From contig MKVW01000005.1 in NCBI GenBank assembly GCA_001898965.1, positions 1-64,000 on the forward strand: a stretch of 64,000 nt of DNA, in the 5' to 3' direction. Of this stretch, positions 1-9,400 are shown in pieces. The position numbers and the translations under genes were made by a program. The notes beneath the pieces were generated by a model, which saw only the letters and a list, made by a program, of their open reading frames with translations, had not been told where the DNA came from and did no database searches. The number at the start of each line of letters is the position of its first letter. The first letter of the stretch is position 1. The DNA comes from Rhizobiales bacterium 62-17. Lineage in GTDB: Bacteria > Pseudomonadota > Alphaproteobacteria > Rhizobiales > Beijerinckiaceae.

Positions 1-1
1 C

Positions 2-1945
2 GGCTTCAGCGGCGATGGCATTCATGCCGAGCATGCGGGCGACGCGGAGATCTCGATCAATGCGCAGGCCGCAGTCAGCGGCGGCGTCACCGGCATCTAT
101 GCCTTACATACGGGCGCGGGCGCGACGACGATCACGGCGGGCGGGGCTGTCAGCGGTGGCACAGCGGCGATCGATGCGATCTCGGCAGGCGCGCCGATCA
201 GGATCGACGTGGCTGGCACGGGATCTTTGCGCAATGCCTCGGGCGCACTGAGCGATCTGGCGGTGCGCACATCAGGCGGCCAAGCGAATCTGACCAATGC
301 GGGTCTGATCGCCGGCACGATGAATCTGAGTGGCGCCGGCAATACGGTTGGCAATGCCGGCGTCTGGGCCACGGCTGGGACGAGCCTGTTTGGTGGCGCC
401 ACCGATGTGGTGACCAATCAGATCGGCGGCGCGATCGTGGCGTCGGGCATGACGCGCTTCGACAATCTGGGCCTGATCGTGAACCAGGGCCGGATCACCA
501 TGCTCAACGGCGTGACTGGCGACGTGCTGCAGACCTCGGGCAATGCGCGGTTTGATGCCGGTTCGATCTTCGCGGTCGATATCGGCGGCGCGAACCAGTC
601 CGATCGCTTCGTGGCCGCGGGCACGGCGACGCTCACAGGCGGCACGATCGCGGTGAACGTGCAGAGCCCGTTGCAGGCTGGTGCGCGTTACACCGTGCTG
701 ACCGGCAATGGTGGCGTGAACGGCCAGTTCAGCGCGCTCTCCGGCGGCACGGCGTTCCTGACGTTGCAGGACAGCTATGACGCCAACAACGTCTATCTCG
801 ACGTCATCAAATATCGCAATTTCGCCGAGGCTGGCTTGACGGCGAACCAGATCGCCACCGCAGGCGGCCTGGAGAGCCTGGGCGCGGGACCGCTCTACAG
901 CGCCGTCGCCAATCTCTTCACGGATGCGCAAGCGCGCAATGCCTTCGATCAGCTTTCGGGCGAAGCGCATGCCTCGCTGCGCACCGCGCTGGTGGAGGAC
1001 AGCCGCTTCATGCGCAGTGGTGCGATCGATCGCCTGCGCGGTGCCTTCGATGCGCCGGGCGCACCGGTCATTCCGGTCATGTCCTATGCGCAGGGCGGGC
1101 CGGTGATGGTGCGTGGTGCACCGCAGGAGCGCTTCGCCATCTGGGCTCAGGCCTATGGTTCCTGGGGCCATTGGAGCGGCAACGGTAACGCTGCCAAACT
1201 CACCCGTTCGACAGGCGGCTTCACCGTCGGCATCGACACATTGGCTTTCGCGGATTGGCGCATCGGCCTGCTGGCCGGCTACAGCAGCACGGGCATCGGT
1301 GCCCGCGCGGCCTCGGGCAACAGCGACAACTACCACCTGGGCGGCTATGCCGGCACGCAATGGGGGCCGGTGGGCGTGCGCGTCGGTCTTATCGAGACCT
1401 GGCATGACATCCGCGCCACCCGCCAGGTGGTGTTTCCCGGCTTCAGCGACCTGCTGCAGGGCAGTTATCGCGGCAACACGACCCAGGTGTTCGGCGATAT
1501 CGGCTATCGGCTGACCTATGGCCGCATGGCCTTCGAGCCCTTCGCCAATCTCGCGTATGTGCACCTGCGCACCGATGGCTTTCGCGAAATCGGCGGTCCG
1601 GCGGCGTTGATCAGCCAGGGTCGGACGATGAGCACCACTTTCACCACTTTGGGGCTGCGCGCGTCGATGCAATTCGACCTGGGCGGCATTGAGGTGACGG
1701 CGCGGGGCACGGTGGGCTGGCGCCATGCCTTCGGCGCGGTGACGCCGCGCGCGCTGTTCGCCTTCGCCGGTGGTGCGCCGTTTGGCATCGACGGGGCGGC
1801 GATCGCGCGCAACGCGGCGGTGCTGGAGGCGGGGCTCGATATCCCGCTGGCGCCGCGGGCGACCTTCGGCCTCAGTTACGCCGCGCAACTGGCCCGTCGC
1901 GCCAGCGACCAGACCTTCAAGGCCAATCTCGCCGTGAAGTTCTGA
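2..1945 (+). CDS. Autotransporter, C-terminal passenger and beta-barrel (5' end outside window)
   Basis: The frame is open from the first bases, so the gene begins upstream and only about 647 C-terminal residues are visible. The first half is Gly/Ala/Thr-rich with short beta-strand periodicity (repeated NxGLI, GGTIAVN-like phrases), as in beta-helical passengers of type V secretion. From about position 1120 the protein turns into the autotransporter barrel: 'WAQAYGSWG', alternating hydrophobic strands, and a last residue Phe (NLAVKF), the usual outer-membrane assembly signal. Role by family: self-export of the passenger to the cell surface. The passenger activity cannot be named; no protease or lipase motif is visible in this part. 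Confidence 0.85.
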   Translation, partial: GFSGDGIHAEHAGDAEISINAQAAVSGGVTGIYALHTGAGATTITAGGAVSGGTAAIDAISAGAPIRIDVAGTGSLRNASGALSDLAVRTSGGQANLTNAGLIAGTMNLSGAGNTVGNAGVWATAGTSLFGGATDVVTNQIGGAIVASGMTRFDNLGLIVNQGRITMLNGVTGDVLQTSGNARFDAGSIFAVDIGGANQSDRFVAAGTATLTGGTIAVNVQSPLQAGARYTVLTGNGGVNGQFSALSGGTAFLTLQDSYDANNVYLDVIKYRNFAEAGLTANQIATAGGLESLGAGPLYSAVANLFTDAQARNAFDQLSGEAHASLRTALVEDSRFMRSGAIDRLRGAFDAPGAPVIPVMSYAQGGPVMVRGAPQERFAIWAQAYGSWGHWSGNGNAAKLTRSTGGFTVGIDTLAFADWRIGLLAGYSSTGIGARAASGNSDNYHLGGYAGTQWGPVGVRVGLIETWHDIRATRQVVFPGFSDLLQGSYRGNTTQVFGDIGYRLTYGRMAFEPFANLAYVHLRTDGFREIGGPAALISQGRTMSTTFTTLGLRASMQFDLGGIEVTARGTVGWRHAFGAVTPRALFAFAGGAPFGIDGAAIARNAAVLEAGLDIPLAPRATFGLSYAAQLARRASDQTFKANLAVKF

Positions 1946-2272
1946 CGGCAGCCGTCGGCAGGGTACGATCTAACTGCTGAGCAGCTCGAACTCGCCGAGA
2001 AACTCACGATATCGGCCGCTGACGCCCCGTTTCCGGCCATCGCCGTTGAACGACATGGCAAGATTGGCATGCGCCGTCAGTGGTGAATTTGAAGTGCGCG
2101 TGCCAGCCTTGAGGAAGCCGGTAGATATACCACGCGATCCTCTCGATGCTTGACGGTGGAACGGAAGATGAGGTCTGTTGCAAAAAAATGAAGCTGCTTG
2201 AAGCAGCTGATCGCCGGGGCGGAGTCACTCAGGGAAACGCTGTTCAACACGCCGAGCCTCTGTCCGGATCAT
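1946..2272. other. Intergenic region, no convincing gene
   Basis: This 327-base gap separates the autotransporter from the cytochrome gene. It holds a 17-bp palindrome at 2192-2208 and an A-run just before it. A minus-strand open frame (about 2004-2228) has no start context and resembles nothing I recognise. I see no RNA gene. Confidence 0.4.
2192..2208. promoter_or_regulatory. 17-bp palindrome upstream of the cytochrome/sugar dehydrogenase pair
   Basis: AGCTGCTT-G-AAGCAGCT is a perfect inverted repeat with a one-base centre, about 65 bp before the cytochrome c start. It could be an operator or a short RNA hairpin. No T-run follows, so it is not an obvious terminator. Confidence 0.3.
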
Positions 2273-2593
2273 ATGATGGATAAGTTGCGATCGTTCGTTG
2301 TCCTTGCCGCTGTTGCGTTGGGCGCAGGCGCAGTTGAAGCGCAAGAGTTTCCCGAAGGCGAAAAGATTTACCAGAAAGTCTGCAGAAACTGCCATGGCCC
2401 GAAGGCCAGGGGCGTCGGCAGCTTTCCAAAATTGGTCGGCTTTAGCGCCGAATACCTTGCGGATCGCCTGAAGCAATATCGCGCCGGTGAGACCGTTGGG
2501 CCCAATTCCGCACTGATGAAGCCTGTTTCCGTGAAGCTGTCGGATGAAGAGATTCAAGACCTCGCGGGCTATGTCGCGAACACTTTTCCATAG
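2273..2593 (+). CDS. Small periplasmic c-type cytochrome
   Basis: The product has 106 residues with an N-terminal signal peptide (about residues 1-23, ending ...GAVEA) and one haem-binding motif C-R-N-C-H at residues 37-41. Met82 in 'ALMKP' is a plausible sixth ligand, giving a class I cytochrome c. Starts at 2273 or 2276 (tandem ATG) are preferred to an upstream TTG at 2198, because they place the signal peptide at the N-terminus. The PQQ-type dehydrogenase starts 57 bp downstream on the same strand, so this is probably its electron acceptor; that pairing is inferred from position. Confidence 0.85.
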   Translation: MMDKLRSFVVLAAVALGAGAVEAQEFPEGEKIYQKVCRNCHGPKARGVGSFPKLVGFSAEYLADRLKQYRAGETVGPNSALMKPVSVKLSDEEIQDLAGYVANTFP

Positions 2594-2650
2594 GTCGTGT
2601 CCGTGGGTCGTGTGGCCTTGAAGTCGTCGTGGTTCAAGGGGGAGAGTGTC

Positions 2651-3940
2651 ATGTCACAGAGATCGTTCAACGCATGTCTGCCGCAGCTCGTTTCAGCCGC
2701 GGTCTGCGCCCTGGCTCTGAGCGCACCGGCCTTGGCGCAAAACGGTGCCAACACCACCAGTCTCAAGCACAGCGTCGTGCTGTCCGATCTTGATAACCCA
2801 TGGGACATGGCGTTCCTCCCCGATGGCACGATGTTCTTCAGCGAGAAGTGCAAAGGCCTGTCGGTTCGCTTGCCCTCGGGCAAGGTCAACGCTTTGCTCG
2901 GCATGAGTAAGTCGAAAGGCTATGCCTCGACGGCCAATGACCTTTTCTGCGAAGGCCAGGCCGGCATGAACGGTGTCGCGGTCGATCCCGAATTCGCCAA
3001 GAACCGCAGGATCTATGTCTATTCCACGTCGAACATGTCTTCGCCGCAGACCAACAGGGTGATGCGTCTGGAGGTCAACAACGACTTCACGGGCGTTTCA
3101 AACCGCACCGACATCGTCAGCGATATTCCCTACAAGGTCGCGGCTTCCGATCATCCGTTCGGTGGACCGGGCGCGCATAATGGCGGCCGACTGCGGTTCA
3201 ACCCCGGCGATGGTTTTCTCTACGTGACCACGGGCGACAACCACAACAGCAGGGTTCCCCAGAGCCCGACGATCATGGGCAGCAAGGTGCTGCGTATCGA
3301 CACCGATGGCAAAGCGGCGCCGGGCAATACGCCGCCGAGCGGCTTTGACCCACGGACCTATACCTACGGACATCGCAATGTTCAGGGGATCGCCTTCCAC
3401 CCGAAGACCAACACGCCGGTCGTCGCGGAACATGGTCCGTGGCATTCCGACGAGATCACCGTCCTGAAGAATGGCGGCAACGGCGGCTGGGACCCGCGCC
3501 CGAACATGGCGGGCCGTGGCGCCTGTCCTGGCGACTATTGCGGATATTCGCCGAACCAGGGCGAGGGCATGAACCGCGCCGCGCGCGCGGCCTTCATGCC
3601 GATGACCGACCTCAAAACCTATCCGGACGCGATGGTGCCGATCTGGGATAACAATGGCTGGTCGCAGGGCACCGCCTCGGCCACGTTCCTGAACGGGAAG
3701 CAGTGGGGAGACTGGGATGGCGCGCTGGTCGTCGGCCTCATGGGGATCGGTTTCGGCGGCACGGCCTTTGGTCAGCGGATCGACGTGATCCAATTGGCCG
3801 ACGACGGCGCTTCCGTGGCGGGCGTGACGAAAATGACGCTGCCGATGGAAGCTGGCCGGTTTCGGTCGTTGGTCCAGGGACCGGACGGCAGCCTCTATGC
3901 GGCCATCGACGAGGGCACCATCCACAAGCTCACCCCCTAG
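2651..3940 (+). CDS. PQQ-dependent sugar dehydrogenase (glucose/sorbosone dehydrogenase family)
   Basis: The protein has 429 residues with a Sec signal peptide (residues 1-30, ...APALAQ). Family features of soluble beta-propeller quinoprotein dehydrogenases are visible: 'NPWDMAFLPDG' (about 49-59), 'GAHNGGRLRFNPGDG' (around 168-182, holding the likely catalytic His), 'YVTTGD', and 'YTYGHRNVQGIAFHP' in the second half. These enzymes oxidise sugars or aldoses in the periplasm and pass electrons to a cytochrome; one is encoded directly upstream. The ATG at 2651 follows a GGGGGAGAG ribosome site and places the signal peptide correctly. The exact sugar cannot be read from sequence. Confidence 0.85.
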   Translation: MSQRSFNACLPQLVSAAVCALALSAPALAQNGANTTSLKHSVVLSDLDNPWDMAFLPDGTMFFSEKCKGLSVRLPSGKVNALLGMSKSKGYASTANDLFCEGQAGMNGVAVDPEFAKNRRIYVYSTSNMSSPQTNRVMRLEVNNDFTGVSNRTDIVSDIPYKVAASDHPFGGPGAHNGGRLRFNPGDGFLYVTTGDNHNSRVPQSPTIMGSKVLRIDTDGKAAPGNTPPSGFDPRTYTYGHRNVQGIAFHPKTNTPVVAEHGPWHSDEITVLKNGGNGGWDPRPNMAGRGACPGDYCGYSPNQGEGMNRAARAAFMPMTDLKTYPDAMVPIWDNNGWSQGTASATFLNGKQWGDWDGALVVGLMGIGFGGTAFGQRIDVIQLADDGASVAGVTKMTLPMEAGRFRSLVQGPDGSLYAAIDEGTIHKLTP

Positions 3941-3950
3941 CGTTTTTCCG

Positions 3951-3969
3951 GTTCTGATGGAATCAGAAC
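3951..3969. repeat. Short perfect palindrome GTTCTGAT-GGA-ATCAGAAC
   Basis: 8-bp arms around a 3-base centre, starting 10 bases after the sugar dehydrogenase stop codon and preceded by a T-run (GTTTTTCC). It resembles a dispersed intergenic palindrome of Rhizobiales genomes (recalled, not checked). Only one copy was noticed in this window. It may also help end transcription. Confidence 0.45.
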
Positions 3970-3982
3970 GGGGCTAAGTGCT

Positions 3983-4001
3983 GCGCCGCCCGAGGCGGCG
4001 C
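3983..4001 (+). terminator. GC-rich hairpin after the sugar dehydrogenase
   Basis: GCGCCGCC-CGA-GGCGGCGC is a perfect 8-bp stem with a 3-base loop, 42 bases after the stop codon. No strong T-tract follows, so it is a probable but not textbook terminator. Confidence 0.4.
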
Positions 4002-4186
4002 GACACATTTCCGCATATTTTCAAATGATCTTTGGCCGCAGCTTTGCGGAATCAATGCCATGCGCTGTAGAAGCGCGCCTCGCGGCTGTGGCGTCCCGGC
4101 CTCCATCCTATTAGAAGGCATTCCAGAAACCTTCCGATGGCTGCCCTTCGACGCCGGACGACAATGCGAGACAGGCGGAACCAGCC

Positions 4187-6091
4187 GTGACCTTCATGAC
4201 GACAAATCCGGCGCTTGCCCGGTCCCTGGCAGAGCGCGACTACACCAATCCGACGCCGGTGCAGCTTGCCGTGCTGGCGCCGGAGGCGGCGACGCGCGAC
4301 CTCCTGGTGTCCGCGCAGACCGGCTCCGGCAAGACCGTCGCCTATGGCCTTGCCATGGCCGAGACGCTGCTGGGCACCGAGGAGCGATTTGCGCCTGCAA
4401 CCGTGCCGCAAGCTTTGGTGGTGGCCCCCACGCGGGAATTGGCGCTGCAGGTGCAGCGGGAATTCGCCTGGCTCTATGGGGCGACGGGCGCGCGCATCAT
4501 TTCCTGCGTCGGCGGCATGGATCCGCGCATGGAGCAACGCCTGCTGAACCAGGGCGCCCATATTGTCGTCGGCACGCCGGGGCGCCTGCGTGATCATCTG
4601 GAGCGCGGCAGCCTCGACATTTCCGCGTTGCGCGTCGTCGTACTCGACGAGGCCGACGAGATGCTGAACCTGGGGTTTCGCGAGGATCTCGAATTCATTC
4701 TCGACGCCACACCGCCTGAGCGGCGCAGCCTGCTATTCTCCGCCACCATGCCGCGCGGCATCGTCACGCTGGCCAAGCGTTATCAGCGCGACGCGTTGCG
4801 CATCGAAGTGGCGAGCGGGCAAGGCGGTCACGCCGATATCGAGTATCGCGCGATCCGCGTCGCGCCGACCGAGATCGACCACGTGGTCGTCAACGTGCTG
4901 CGCTACTATGATACGCCCGGTGCGCTCGTGTTCTGCAACACGCGCGAAGCCGTCGGGCGCCTGCTGGCCATGCTTCAGGAGCGGCAATTTTCTGCCGTGG
5001 CACTGTCGGGCGAATTGAGCCAGAGGGATCGCAATCACGCCCTGCAAGCCCTGCGGGACGGGCGCGCCAAAGTCTGCGTCGCCACCGATGTCGCGGCGCG
5101 CGGCATCGATCTGCCAAACCTCGGCCTGGTCATCCACGCCGATCTGCCGAACGATGTCGAAAGCCTGCAGCACCGCAGCGGCCGCACCGGGCGGGCTGGC
5201 CGCAAGGGCGTGAGCGTGCTGCTGGTGCCGCCGTTCCGTCGTCGGCGGATCGACGACACGCTGCGGGGCCTCGGCATCAAGCCGGTGTGGTCCGGCCCGC
5301 CGACTTCCGAAGACATTCGCAAGCTCGATCATGAACGCATGCTGGGCGACGCGGCGATCACCGACGAGCCGAATGAAGAAGATGCCAGCGCCGGCTTGGC
5401 GCTGCTTGCCGCGCATACGCCCGAGCATCTGGCGGCGGCGTTGGTGCGCCTCTATCGGGCCGGCTTGCCGGCGCCGGAGGAGGTCACCGATCCGGGCGAG
5501 GAGCGCATCGCGCGCACCCAGCGCGACCGTGCGGCCGAACGGGACCTCGGGGGCGGCGGCTTCGACGTCGGGGGCACCTGGTTCCGCCTCAACATCGGCC
5601 GCCGCAACAATGCCGATCCGAAATGGCTGCTCCCGATGATCTGCCGGCGCGGCAACGCGACGCGAAAGGATATCGGCGTGATCCGCATCCTCGACGAGGA
5701 GACGCACTTCGAGGTCGCTCCCGTCGCGGTCGCCCGCTTCAGCAAAGCGCTCCGCAAGGCCGATCGCGGTGACCCGATCATCGAGCCGTTGCCCGGCGGG
5801 CGACCGGCCGGCGATGCGGAACGTCCGCGCGGCAAGCCGCATCAGGGAAAGCCGCATCAGGGCAAGCCACCATACGAGAAACCCTTCCACGGCAAAAAAT
5901 TCCATAAAGAGCCTGGGCAAGGGAAATCCGCCGACGGCAAAGCGAAGGGCGGCAAGGCCGCGTTCGAGAAGCCGCGCGAGGGCAAACCGCCGGGCAAGTC
6001 GTTGGGGCACGGCAAAGGCGAGCGTCCGTCGAAGGGTCAGCGTTTGGATGCGCCCGGGACCAAATCAAAAGGAAAGCCGCGACGCTCCTAA
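4187..6091 (+). CDS. DEAD-box ATP-dependent RNA helicase with DbpA-like RNA-binding domain
   Basis: The protein has 634 residues. The order is Q-motif (around 19-26), motif I AQTGSGKT 43-50, PTRELALQ 81-88, DEAD 154-157, SAT 185-187, and HRSGRTGRAG 329-338. A DbpA-type RNA-binding domain follows at about 465-520 ('WFRLNIGRRNNADPKWLLP'). The last ~85 residues are a Lys/Gly/Pro-rich tail with repeated GKPHQ/GKP units, probably unstructured and RNA-binding. By family it remodels structured RNA, most likely during ribosome assembly or RNA decay. The GTG start at 4187 has AGGCGGA seven bases upstream, which beats the in-frame ATG at 4196. Confidence 0.92.
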   Translation: MTFMTTNPALARSLAERDYTNPTPVQLAVLAPEAATRDLLVSAQTGSGKTVAYGLAMAETLLGTEERFAPATVPQALVVAPTRELALQVQREFAWLYGATGARIISCVGGMDPRMEQRLLNQGAHIVVGTPGRLRDHLERGSLDISALRVVVLDEADEMLNLGFREDLEFILDATPPERRSLLFSATMPRGIVTLAKRYQRDALRIEVASGQGGHADIEYRAIRVAPTEIDHVVVNVLRYYDTPGALVFCNTREAVGRLLAMLQERQFSAVALSGELSQRDRNHALQALRDGRAKVCVATDVAARGIDLPNLGLVIHADLPNDVESLQHRSGRTGRAGRKGVSVLLVPPFRRRRIDDTLRGLGIKPVWSGPPTSEDIRKLDHERMLGDAAITDEPNEEDASAGLALLAAHTPEHLAAALVRLYRAGLPAPEEVTDPGEERIARTQRDRAAERDLGGGGFDVGGTWFRLNIGRRNNADPKWLLPMICRRGNATRKDIGVIRILDEETHFEVAPVAVARFSKALRKADRGDPIIEPLPGGRPAGDAERPRGKPHQGKPHQGKPPYEKPFHGKKFHKEPGQGKSADGKAKGGKAAFEKPREGKPPGKSLGHGKGERPSKGQRLDAPGTKSKGKPRRS

Positions 6092-6194
6092 CGCCCCCTG
6101 ACGGTACTCTGCGGCCGACATTGCGACCGGACGAGATCGCCACCGTGATATAAGGCACGCAAGCACGGCTGGACGAAGCGCGTACCTAGCAGAC

Positions 6195-6317
6195 ATGCGT
6201 GCTCGCTTGGCGTGGCATAGCATGCCTGACGAGCAGGCGGCCGTGGTGGTCATTCTTGCGAGCGACGATGCGTCTTACGTGACAGACCAGATGATCAATT
6301 GCCACAGCGCGCCATGA
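6195..6317 (+). pseudogene. C-terminal remnant of a short-chain dehydrogenase (SDR)
   Basis: The frame reads about 40 residues that match the end of SDR proteins: 'PDEQAAVVVILASDDASYVT' followed by DQMIN, where intact members usually have (E)IAxxVxFLASDxASYVTGQxINVDGG. The Rossmann fold, the YxxxK motif and the usual GG end are missing; the frame ends CHSAP-stop. It lies in the scar between the helicase and the low-GC island. No gene is seen in the rest of 6092-6475. Confidence 0.5.
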
Positions 6318-6475
6318 CGAGGCGCAATCTATGCCTTCGGGCCGGCGAGGTCGCGGATCAGTTTGGCGCCCGACGTGCCGCATTTGCCCTTGGCCTTCCT
6401 GCTTGCCCATGGGATGCTGTGGGAACGGCGAATATCGCTGTGACGGCGATGGTGGGCGATAGTGAATATGCCAAC

Positions 6476-9400
6476 TTAATTTCCATCTAATCGAGCAGCA
6501 ATCATTTTTTCTATCTCATTTGTTTGTAGCTTTATTTGAAACACGGATACTGCTTCCGCTGCGGCGTCAATTAGTGCGAGTCTGTCTTCCCTCTTCCAGT
6601 GGCTCCAATAGGCGCGATTCATGAAATGAAACGCCAGAAGCATGCGAATAAAAGCGACCCGAGGAAGGGATCGAATCTTCTGAACCAGGAGTGCTTGCCC
6701 GCGACCGCTGTCTATATCCGATAGCCACGCAGCATGGACGATTGACTCAATCATGTTTGACGGCTGAATTTTCTCAATACTGGTAGCTAATATTCGTTGT
6801 CGCGCATGCTCGCACAACTGTCTTAGAATTGATTGAAGCGGGGAGCTCACCCAAGTAAATTCCATTGTCTCAAAAAGGTCGCTAATAAATTTCTTCATGT
6901 CCTCTTCAGAAATTTCATCGTCGCCTTTCCGGAGTTCAGCGATCATCTCAGGTTTTGTGAACTCCTCTCTCAGTTCTCCAAAATTAAGATCACACAAAAC
7001 AGACATCATATGATGGGAGATTGAGGCAGCTAATTGTATCAATAAACTGGCAATCTTTTGCTTGGTGTCTGCATCAAGATGTTCGGCGCCAGCGCCAAGT
7101 AGGGTTGCTCCGATAAGCCACGAATGGACAGCCCCGCTAAGTTCCGAAATTAACTTTGCTTGTTGACCGTTGAACTCAATTTTCTTCGTAAATGCTTTAG
7201 TTTCACGTGATGCTCCATCACGGAGGCGGTCTGCTATATCTAGCATCTTCTGTTTGTGCTTCGTGTCTCCCCGCCCTGCCTCCACATCGCTCGCCACCGT
7301 AGTCAAATGTTTTCGCATTGCTAAAATCCTGTCGGGACGCGCGACGCGATTGAAGCTTTCTGTTAAGGCAATATGCTGTTGGTCGGGGTGGAGTTTGTGT
7401 TTCTCGCACGCCTCGGTAAGTTCTTTCAAAATAAGATCTATAATTTTTGAAGTAGCCCCAATCTCTGCGTATAAATCAAATGTGTTTAAGTCAAAATGAT
7501 CTGAGAGGTTGAAGTACCTGAGAGCTAATTCTGGAAGCTCATGGAGTGCACTTGCGAGGAGATAAGACTCCATGAAGGGTAGAGAGAATCTTACGTAGTC
7601 GTTTTCGAAGTGTAGAACGCCCTTATTTAAGAAGGACGATATAAACAGAATCGGGTCGACCCCAAAATCGTGTTCTTGGGAATAAGTGCTGGCTAGTCGA
7701 ATCAAATCGTCACGAGATATGGGGCGTTTTTCTACATTAATTTCGACAGCAACTTTTCGCAGGAATCTTGCTCTAGCACTTCTGCTGAGAGGGATAACAT
7801 TGCTGTCGTCGGCCGCAACAATTGTGAGAAAGCCGTCGACCGCTAACTGAATAAGTTCGGAACGGCGGTTAGCCTGGAGCAATGCGGCCAATACATCTTT
7901 TGATATGGCTGCAAAATATGTCGGATGCGCCGACATGCGGAAATGTTGGAACGTGTTGCGGAGTCTTAATGCGACAACTTCGGCTTCAGAGCCAGCCATC
8001 GCAAAATTTTTCTCAAGGAAGTGCGAAATCTCAAGAAAGGAGATGTTGTCCAGCTGATAAAGTTGGGCTGAAATTGCGCTTGCAAAATTGGACTGAGTAA
8101 CAACCTGTGTGGAGGCTCGTGTAATTAAAACAAATTTGGCCGATGTATGGGATTGGATTTCTTTTTCGAGGTGCTTCAATCGCGTGTTCGAATCTAAATT
8201 CGGCTCATCGATAATGAAAACAATCTGGAATGTGCCGAGTTTCTCGATTTGTAAGAATTCATAATGAGCTTGTGATTCCAAGCCATATTTAGGGGGCCTG
8301 ATTTCCGTCCCCTTGATCACGACGGGAAAAACCGATTTACCGCCAAGTTCTGCAGATAGAAGATTTTTCGCAATGACCCAGGGGAGGCTGCGATCAGGAT
8401 AGTTCCGAGGTAAACTTAATAATACTGCATTCTGTAGTGTAAGTGCTTCCAATATTTCTTCAGGAGCAGGCGGCTCTCCAGAAGCTAATGCTTCTTTTGA
8501 TTGGGATTGACGCATTCGGGGGATTGGTAATCGATAGCCTTGTTGTTGCAGTCGATATTCTGGAGATAGCTCTCTCAATTTCTCTGTTATGTACTCTGAA
8601 GCATCTTGGATGATTTGAGTTGGCTCGATGGTTGCTGGCGGCTGAGATTTATCTCGTAGATCAAGCTGCCCATTTTGCTTTAAAGTTTTGACGTACCGTA
8701 CAAAATGTTCGTTGTTGAATTCCATTCTTAGAAAGGTTGAAGCATTGCGTGCGGCGATTTTTCGACAGGCGTTCCCAGTTTCGGCTTCGAGGCGATTTTT
8801 TGAAGGATCGGCATGATCGCTGATGCCTCTAATCGTTATGATCGGAATGTTGCGAGTTCTTACCTCCTCAACAATTCCTCCGGCCTCCGTTTCTACAGCT
8901 ATCGCCCGTCGATCAAGTCCTCTCAGCTTTGCATTATACGCTTCGCTCTTAGTGACGGCTGCGCAAATGATAGAGCCAGAAAGACTCTGAGGACGTTCGA
9001 TAGGAGTTAGCTTTCCGGAGCGGTCAGGTAGCTCCTTGATCTCTAGGCTATGAGCAAATTTTTTCTGTCGCTCTTGCCATTCGGTGTATATGGCTTGCAA
9101 CCGGGGCATTGTTCTTGAAAAATTGAGGGCTGCAATTAAAGGAGCAGGCGCTGCGTAATGGTTCTGAGAAAGAGCTAGATCGACACCGCCGCCAGTGTGG
9201 TCGGCTACTTTTTGATTGTCATAAACATCTAAGATGTTTGCGCTATAAGCGACGTCGCCAAGTTTAAGATCGCTGGTGAGGCTTCCAGCTATTCCCAGGC
9301 AAACTATTAAGCCAACCGAAAACTCTTGAAGGACTGAGCGCACGGCGTCTCGTGCATGACCTTTGCCCATGTCGAATTGTTGAACGACCATAATCGAACA

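Noticed and set aside
272..1888. Long minus-strand open frame antisense to the autotransporter (and similar long antisense frames at 57365-59149, 12022-13476 plus strand, 10170-12335 plus strand)
   Set aside because: These are high-GC shadow frames, rich in Arg/His/Gly with no domain signatures, lying opposite genes with clear families.
2004..2228. Minus-strand frame in the autotransporter-cytochrome gap
   Set aside because: No start context and no recognisable motif; a CxxCH-like string in it is isolated and not preceded by a signal peptide.
6299..6490. 63-codon plus-strand frame between the SDR remnant and the PNP fusion gene
   Set aside because: No ribosome site, no family resemblance, and it overlaps the end of the opposite gene.
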